Assembly (NCBI GenBank): GCA_023433405.1
Contig: JAEZCT010000030.1
Span: forward strand, 1-15,965
From: Bacillota bacterium
GTDB taxonomy: Bacteria; Bacillota; Clostridia; Oscillospirales; Ruminococcaceae
Reading direction: 5' to 3'
Length of the DNA: 15,965 nucleotides
Every line of letters begins with the position of its first letter. Position 1 is the first letter of the stretch. The notes beneath the pieces are model-generated. The model was given only the letters and a program-made list of their open reading frames with translations, did no database searches and was not told the DNA's origin. Shown here piece after piece: positions 13,477 to 15,965 of this stretch. The position numbers were made by a program, and so were the translations under genes.

Positions 13477-13750
13477 AATCCGTGCAAATTTCATAGAGTT
13501 TTTCTATCCCTTTAAGCCTGTCATCCAAATCGGATGCAGGCTTATTTTTTTTGTCTGTTTTGCACAACAAATAATCGGTGTCAAGATGGAGGTAATCTGC
13601 CAACTTAACCAGCATATCAGCGCTTGGAATGGCTTTCCCATTTTTCCAGCGTCCAACAGTCGCCTCCGGGATTCCAGTGTCCTTAAAAATTCGATATGGT
13701 GTGATGCTCTTTTGTTCTAATATGGCCGTGAATCGCTGTGAGAATTCCAT
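13397..13750 (-). CDS. XRE-family repressor, module 2
   Basis: A 117-residue phage-type repressor. The helix-turn-helix (about residues 16-66) reads ITPYRIFKDTGIPEATVGRW, then KLADYLHLDTDYLLCKTDKKNKPA, followed by a helical tail. AGGAG lies 9 nt before the ATG. It is paralogous to the repressor at 12456-12812. The upstream region holds a perfect 19-bp inverted operator pair, one arm of which fills the spacer of the divergent plus-strand promoter. This indicates that the protein represses the forward genes and probably its own. Its 3' end overlaps the small plus-strand ORF and carries that ORF's terminator on the opposite strand. Confidence 0.9.
   Translation of the reverse strand: MEFSQRFTAILEQKSITPYRIFKDTGIPEATVGRWKNGKAIPSADMLVKLADYLHLDTDYLLCKTDKKNKPASDLDDRLKGIEKLYEICTDFSDEEYQKLLDYAQLLAAQPRRSNEE
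13514..13552 (+). terminator. Intrinsic terminator antisense inside repressor 2
   Basis: AAGCCTG plus CATCC (13514-13526, one bulged T) pairs with GGATGCAGGCTT (13532-13543) around AAATC, followed by A and eight T (13545-13552). It ends transcripts of the small ORF at 13330. The T-run is the complement of the Lys-Lys-Asn-Lys codons of the repressor KNKPA motif. Confidence 0.85.
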
Positions 13751-13779
13751 AAAATACAGCTCCTATTATTAGTACAATT

Positions 13780-13834
13780 ACCAACATAAATGTTAGTAAA
13801 ATTCCTTGACTACTAACATTTATGTTGGTATAAT
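13780..13834 (+). promoter_or_regulatory. Divergent phage switch: operator pair and promoter
   Basis: ACCAACATAAATGTTAGTA (13780-13798) and its perfect complement TACTAACATTTATGTTGGT (13811-13829) form a 19-bp inverted pair, 12 bp apart. Each half is itself near-palindromic (AACATnnATGTT). The right site lies between TTGACT (13806-13811) and TATAAT (13829-13834), which have 17-bp spacing. The left site lies ahead of repressor 2. Repressor binding would shut the forward promoter and could modulate the repressor's own transcription. Confidence 0.85.
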
Positions 13835-14046
13835 TAGCACACGGACAAAACATCCAGTGCCAAAGGTATAAAGAAAACAGCCTAATGAAAATGACTTTTC
13901 AAAAAGCGGACAAACTGTATTCATTTTGGTGACAACACAATGATACTTAATTTGTCGTGGATTGTCAAGGGTTTCGGGTTTCAAAAGGGGGGATTTTACA
14001 CGGGTTCCATTAATTTATTTTGTTATGAAAAGAGGAAACGTTAATT

Positions 14047-14202
14047 ATGATCAACGAAGAGATCTACCGCCGAACGCAAGAAATTCTCCGCGAACAGCTG
14101 GAACTGCTCGCGGAGGCGGCAAAAACAGCGCCTGACCTCGACGCTCTCTGCAAAATTATTGGACAGACAATTTCACTCAGTGTTACTCTGCATTCCCTTT
14201 AG
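14047..14202 (+). CDS. Small helical phage-like protein, module 3
   Basis: A 51-residue protein (begins MINEEIYRRTQEILREQLEL, ends GQTISLSVTLHSL), largely helical. I do not recognise it. AGAGGA stands 11 nt before the ATG. It is the first ORF behind the repressed forward promoter, separated by about 210 nt without another supportable gene. Its last 20 bp overlap the convergent minus-strand gene 14183-14365. Small proteins of this type are common in early regions of clostridial phages, but no function can be assigned. Confidence 0.5.
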   Translation: MINEEIYRRTQEILREQLELLAEAAKTAPDLDALCKIIGQTISLSVTLHSL

Positions 14203-14365
14203 CCTCCCGATCCTTAGGGTTTGGCGCTTTATGCGCGTCTTGAAGTGCTTTTTGCGCCAGTATGTTGAATGCGCAATGATTATTAACTCTTAACTCCCAC
14301 GTTACAATACACCCGATTAAATCTGTTTGCTCTCTACCCTGAGACAAGAATGGACATATAGACAC
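14183..14365 (-). CDS. Small Cys protein with N-terminal CPF motif
   Basis: A 60-residue protein starting with GTG and preceded by GGAGG 8 nt upstream. It begins MSICPFLSQ and has cysteines at 4, 19 and 31 in the pattern CPF...GCIV...NNHCAFNILAQKA. This resembles small clostridial phage proteins with CPF-C-C spacing, a likely metal-binding or disulfide core; that resemblance is from memory and not proven. It lies opposite to the forward genes around it, and 20 bp overlap the 3' end of the 51-aa ORF. Confidence 0.5.
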   Translation of the reverse strand: MSICPFLSQGREQTDLIGCIVTWELRVNNHCAFNILAQKALQDAHKAPNPKDREAKGNAE

Positions 14366-14434
14366 TTAAACCACCTCCCTCCTCCACAAACAATACAACA
14401 TTTGGGGAGGAGAGGCAAGAAAGGAGGCAAAACT

Positions 14435-14701
14435 ATGCCTGAACTTAATATTAACGCCAGACTTGCGAACCTGTGTCGCAAAAATTACGAGCTGGTTGAA
14501 GCAATCAACCGCCGTCAGGTACCTTTTGCGGGTAGCTCAACTGGCATCCTGCGTATCAACATCAACGACTTCGCAAAGATCAAGCAGGATTTCGGATACA
14601 CTACCCCGAAAGCGGAACTTGCACGGGCTGTAGCCTGTGATGTGTTAACCGAATGGGAAGCCGCGATTAGAAAGGAGACGAATCGCAATGAAAAAGCGTA
14701 A
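14435..14701 (+). CDS. Hypothetical phage-like protein, 88 aa
   Basis: An 88-residue soluble protein (starts MPELNINARLANLCRKNYEL, with a central GSSTGILRININDFAKIKQD). No family is recognised. AAGGAGG lies 7 nt before the ATG, which is why I place the start here rather than at an open upstream ATG at 14327. It overlaps the next gene by 14 bp, so the two are translated together in one early operon of the element. Confidence 0.75.
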   Translation: MPELNINARLANLCRKNYELVEAINRRQVPFAGSSTGILRININDFAKIKQDFGYTTPKAELARAVACDVLTEWEAAIRKETNRNEKA

Positions 14702-14942
14702 CACTCCGGTCGAGAACATCGCCGAGGAGTGGGAAAACGACCTTAAGCCTAGAATATTGGAATGTCGCAACGTGCCTCTGCAATTGGTGGCGGAGATCCT
14801 TGACTGCTCCGTTGCCAAGGTGCAGGAGATGCTACGGGGCAACCATTACAACTTCGGCGTAGCGCGGCAAGGACAGTACTCGTACAGTTACGAAGTGTAC
14901 CCATTGCGATTCATAGCTTGGTATGAAGGGAGGATGGCGTAA
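14688..14942 (+). CDS. Excisionase-like HTH protein
   Basis: An 84-residue protein with a predicted helix-turn-helix (PLQLVAEILDCSVAKVQEML, residues 29-48) followed by a wing-like NHYNFGVARQGQYSYSYEVYPLRFIAWYEG. The layout, in which the recognition helix is followed by a short strand pair and a C-terminal Y-x-V-x-P-x-R-F-x-A-W helix, is that of small phage proteins annotated as excisionase-like or HTH domain proteins. It may assist the integrase in excision or regulate early genes. AAAGGAG precedes the ATG, and it overlaps the genes on both sides or lies next to them. Confidence 0.65.
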   Translation: MKKRNTPVENIAEEWENDLKPRILECRNVPLQLVAEILDCSVAKVQEMLRGNHYNFGVARQGQYSYSYEVYPLRFIAWYEGRMA

Positions 14943-14943
14943 G

Positions 14944-15135
14944 TTGCGCGGACAACACGCAGCGTATTGCGGCACAAAGCACGGAGATTGCCTATGTCTA
15001 TCCTGCCAGCACGACAGGCACCCTACATATGTTCGGGACTCCTGCTGCGTGTCAACCCACGGGGAGGGCAACCGTAACGACAAAAACTGTGCGGTGCTGT
15101 ATTGCGATAACTACAAGCCGGAGGTAAGGAAATGA
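14944..15135 (+). CDS. Cys-rich small protein (probable zinc-binding)
   Basis: A 63-residue protein with eight cysteines (C9, C16, C18, C21, C34, C35, C49, C54) and several histidines, arranged as CGTKHGDCLCLSCQHDRH, DSCC and NCAVLYCDNY. The spacing suggests one or two metal sites. I prefer the TTG at 14944, with GGAGG 10 nt upstream inside the end of the previous gene. An in-frame ATG at 14923 has no ribosome binding site and would overlap more. No named family is recognised. The stop TGA overlaps the ATG of a 15-codon ORF (ATGA). Confidence 0.65.
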   Translation: MRGQHAAYCGTKHGDCLCLSCQHDRHPTYVRDSCCVSTHGEGNRNDKNCAVLYCDNYKPEVRK

Positions 15136-15179
15136 CCAAAATGCGCGCGAGACTAAGTTTTGCACTCAAATGCAAATAA
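15132..15179 (+). CDS. Very short ORF MTKMRARLSFALKCK
   Basis: A 15-codon ORF whose ATG overlaps the stop of the Cys-rich gene (ATGA at 15132-15135), with GGAGGTAAGG upstream. It ends 14 nt before the GTG of the secreted glucosaminidase. It may serve translational coupling rather than encode a functional peptide. Confidence 0.3.
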   Translation: MTKMRARLSFALKCK

Positions 15180-15193
15180 GGGGGGATGGAACC

Positions 15194-15805
15194 GTGAGAC
15201 ATACAACGGCTATTGCCGTAGGGGTGATTATTGCGATTATGGTATGCGCAGCATCCGTATTTGCGGACGAGCCGCAGGCGGAGCGCAAGCTCCCCGCCCA
15301 CCCCACCGAGCGCACCCTGGCCCAGCTAGATCTAACCGCGCCATACGACGTACCCACGGTGGACGAGCTGTCGGAAGCACTGCTCGGAGAAATGAAACCG
15401 CTTGCCGCCGAATACCTCGCCGCCTGTGAGCGGTACGGCGTCAACGTGTGGGCGGTGGTAGCAAAGGACAGCCTGGAGAGCGGGTATAACACCTCTTACG
15501 CCGCAACCGTGCTAAACAACCTCGGAGGCTGAACACGCGACAACGGAGAGTACATGCAGTTTGCATCACAATCCGATTACATAGAGCACAGCGTCCGCAA
15601 CCTCAAGGAGCTATACCTCACCGAGGGAGGGGACTGGTACAACGGGGTGACGCTGGCAGACGTAAATACGGCGTACAATGGCAGCCGCGAGTGGCTGGTC
15701 GAGGTCAGCAACATCTGGCGCAAGACGCTGGAGCGGCGCGACGCGTACCGCGCGGAAAAGTCAAACAGGAGAGAGGGACTGAAAGGAGACAACCAATGCT
15801 CATAA
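15194..15805 (+). pseudogene. Secreted glucosaminidase (GH73-like), split by in-frame TGA
   Basis: A peptidoglycan hydrolase gene. The GTG start, with GGGGGG upstream, gives a signal peptide MRHTTAIAVGVIIAIMVCAA followed by SVFA and a signal peptidase site before DEP. The domain contains WAVVAKDSLESGYNTSYAA with candidate catalytic E95, and NNLGG at 108-112. Codon 113 is TGA (15530-15532). The same frame then continues 90 codons with TRDNGEYMQFASQSDYIEH, SVRNLKELYL, DWYNGVTLADVN and NGSREWLVEVSNIW, the normal second half of such domains. Homologues usually read NNLGGW here, so TGG to TGA is the simplest change. The upstream part alone would be 112 residues. Readthrough, or restart at 15554 (GGAG 5 nt upstream), cannot be excluded. 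Confidence 0.75.
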
Positions 15806-15965
15806 AAAACGAATGCGCCGGTGCTATCTGTGACACCTGCGCAGACCGCAAAACCTGCTGCCCCACCTGCCAGTGCAACACCTGCGCATGTCTCGATGAT
15901 TGCCCGATAGCACCCCAAAGCACAAACGACCTGTACCCATATCCCTGCGAGTACTGCGGCGTAGG
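15796..15965 (+). CDS. Very Cys-rich protein, 3' end outside window
   Basis: An ORF with AAAGGAG before ATG at 15796 that runs off the window after 56 codons. Twelve of these are Cys (7, 12, 15, 21, 22, 25, 27, 30, 32, 36, 51, 54), with CxxC units such as CDTC, CCPTC, CNTC and PCEYC. This points to several zinc or iron-sulfur sites. It overlaps the end of the glucosaminidase frame by 10 bp. I do not recognise a family; a zinc-ribbon phage protein is the most cautious description. Confidence 0.65.
   Translation, partial: MLIKNECAGAICDTCADRKTCCPTCQCNTCACLDDCPIAPQSTNDLYPYPCEYCGV

Noticed and set aside
13885..13932. A 15-codon ORF MKMTFQKADKLYSFW after the phage promoter
   Set aside because: There is no ribosome binding site and no conserved feature; it is too short to support.

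Overview
The window looks like a chromosome segment of a low-to-medium GC Firmicute, most likely a clostridial (Oscillospirales-like) anaerobe. The basis is strong AGGAGG-type ribosome binding sites, sigma-A promoters, a PheB/UPF0735 ACT gene ahead of hom, a YtvI-like permease and XRE repressors of clostridial phage type. The genus cannot be fixed from sequence alone.

Backbone (1-10973). On the minus strand: a possible decayed gene tail, a DUF1349 protein, and a TetR regulator translationally coupled to a small membrane protein. A threonine-branch cluster follows, also on the minus strand, reading ACT protein - hom - thrB - lysC from right to left; it supplies aspartate phosphorylation, homoserine formation and homoserine phosphorylation. 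On the plus strand lies an AI-2E/YtvI-type membrane protein. It converges through a perfect 12-bp terminator palindrome with a minus-strand YgiQ radical SAM gene. A plus-strand tRNA-Leu(UAA) closes the backbone.

Most of the larger backbone gaps carry one copy of a roughly 100-113-bp palindromic repeat that I do not recognise. I count five copies plus a half copy. Three copies have matching TACTAAT-type ends and are flanked by TTA direct repeats, as expected of a non-autonomous (MITE-like) transposable element. One copy sits directly against the lysC stop codon.

Integrated element (about 10974 to beyond 15965). A tyrosine recombinase gene reads toward the tRNA-Leu 3' end, the classical layout of a prophage or integrative element; the far attachment site is outside the window. 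Next to it are two tandem, diverged copies of one module: an integrase 5' end, a TAGACA-N17-TATAAT promoter, a small plus-strand ORF and a convergent XRE repressor. In the second module the integrase is only a frameshifted N-terminal remnant. In both modules the small ORF is followed by a strong intrinsic terminator lying antisense inside the repressor gene, with its U-tract opposite the codons for a shared KNKPA motif. The second repressor faces a promoter whose spacer is filled by one arm of a perfect 19-bp inverted operator pair.

Beyond this come small phage-like genes: a CPF-type Cys protein on the minus strand, then on the plus strand an unrecognised 88-aa protein, an excisionase-like HTH protein and a Cys-rich protein. 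A signal-peptide glucosaminidase (GH73-like) follows, split by an in-frame TGA where the family usually has Trp. Last is a very Cys-rich protein that runs off the window end.
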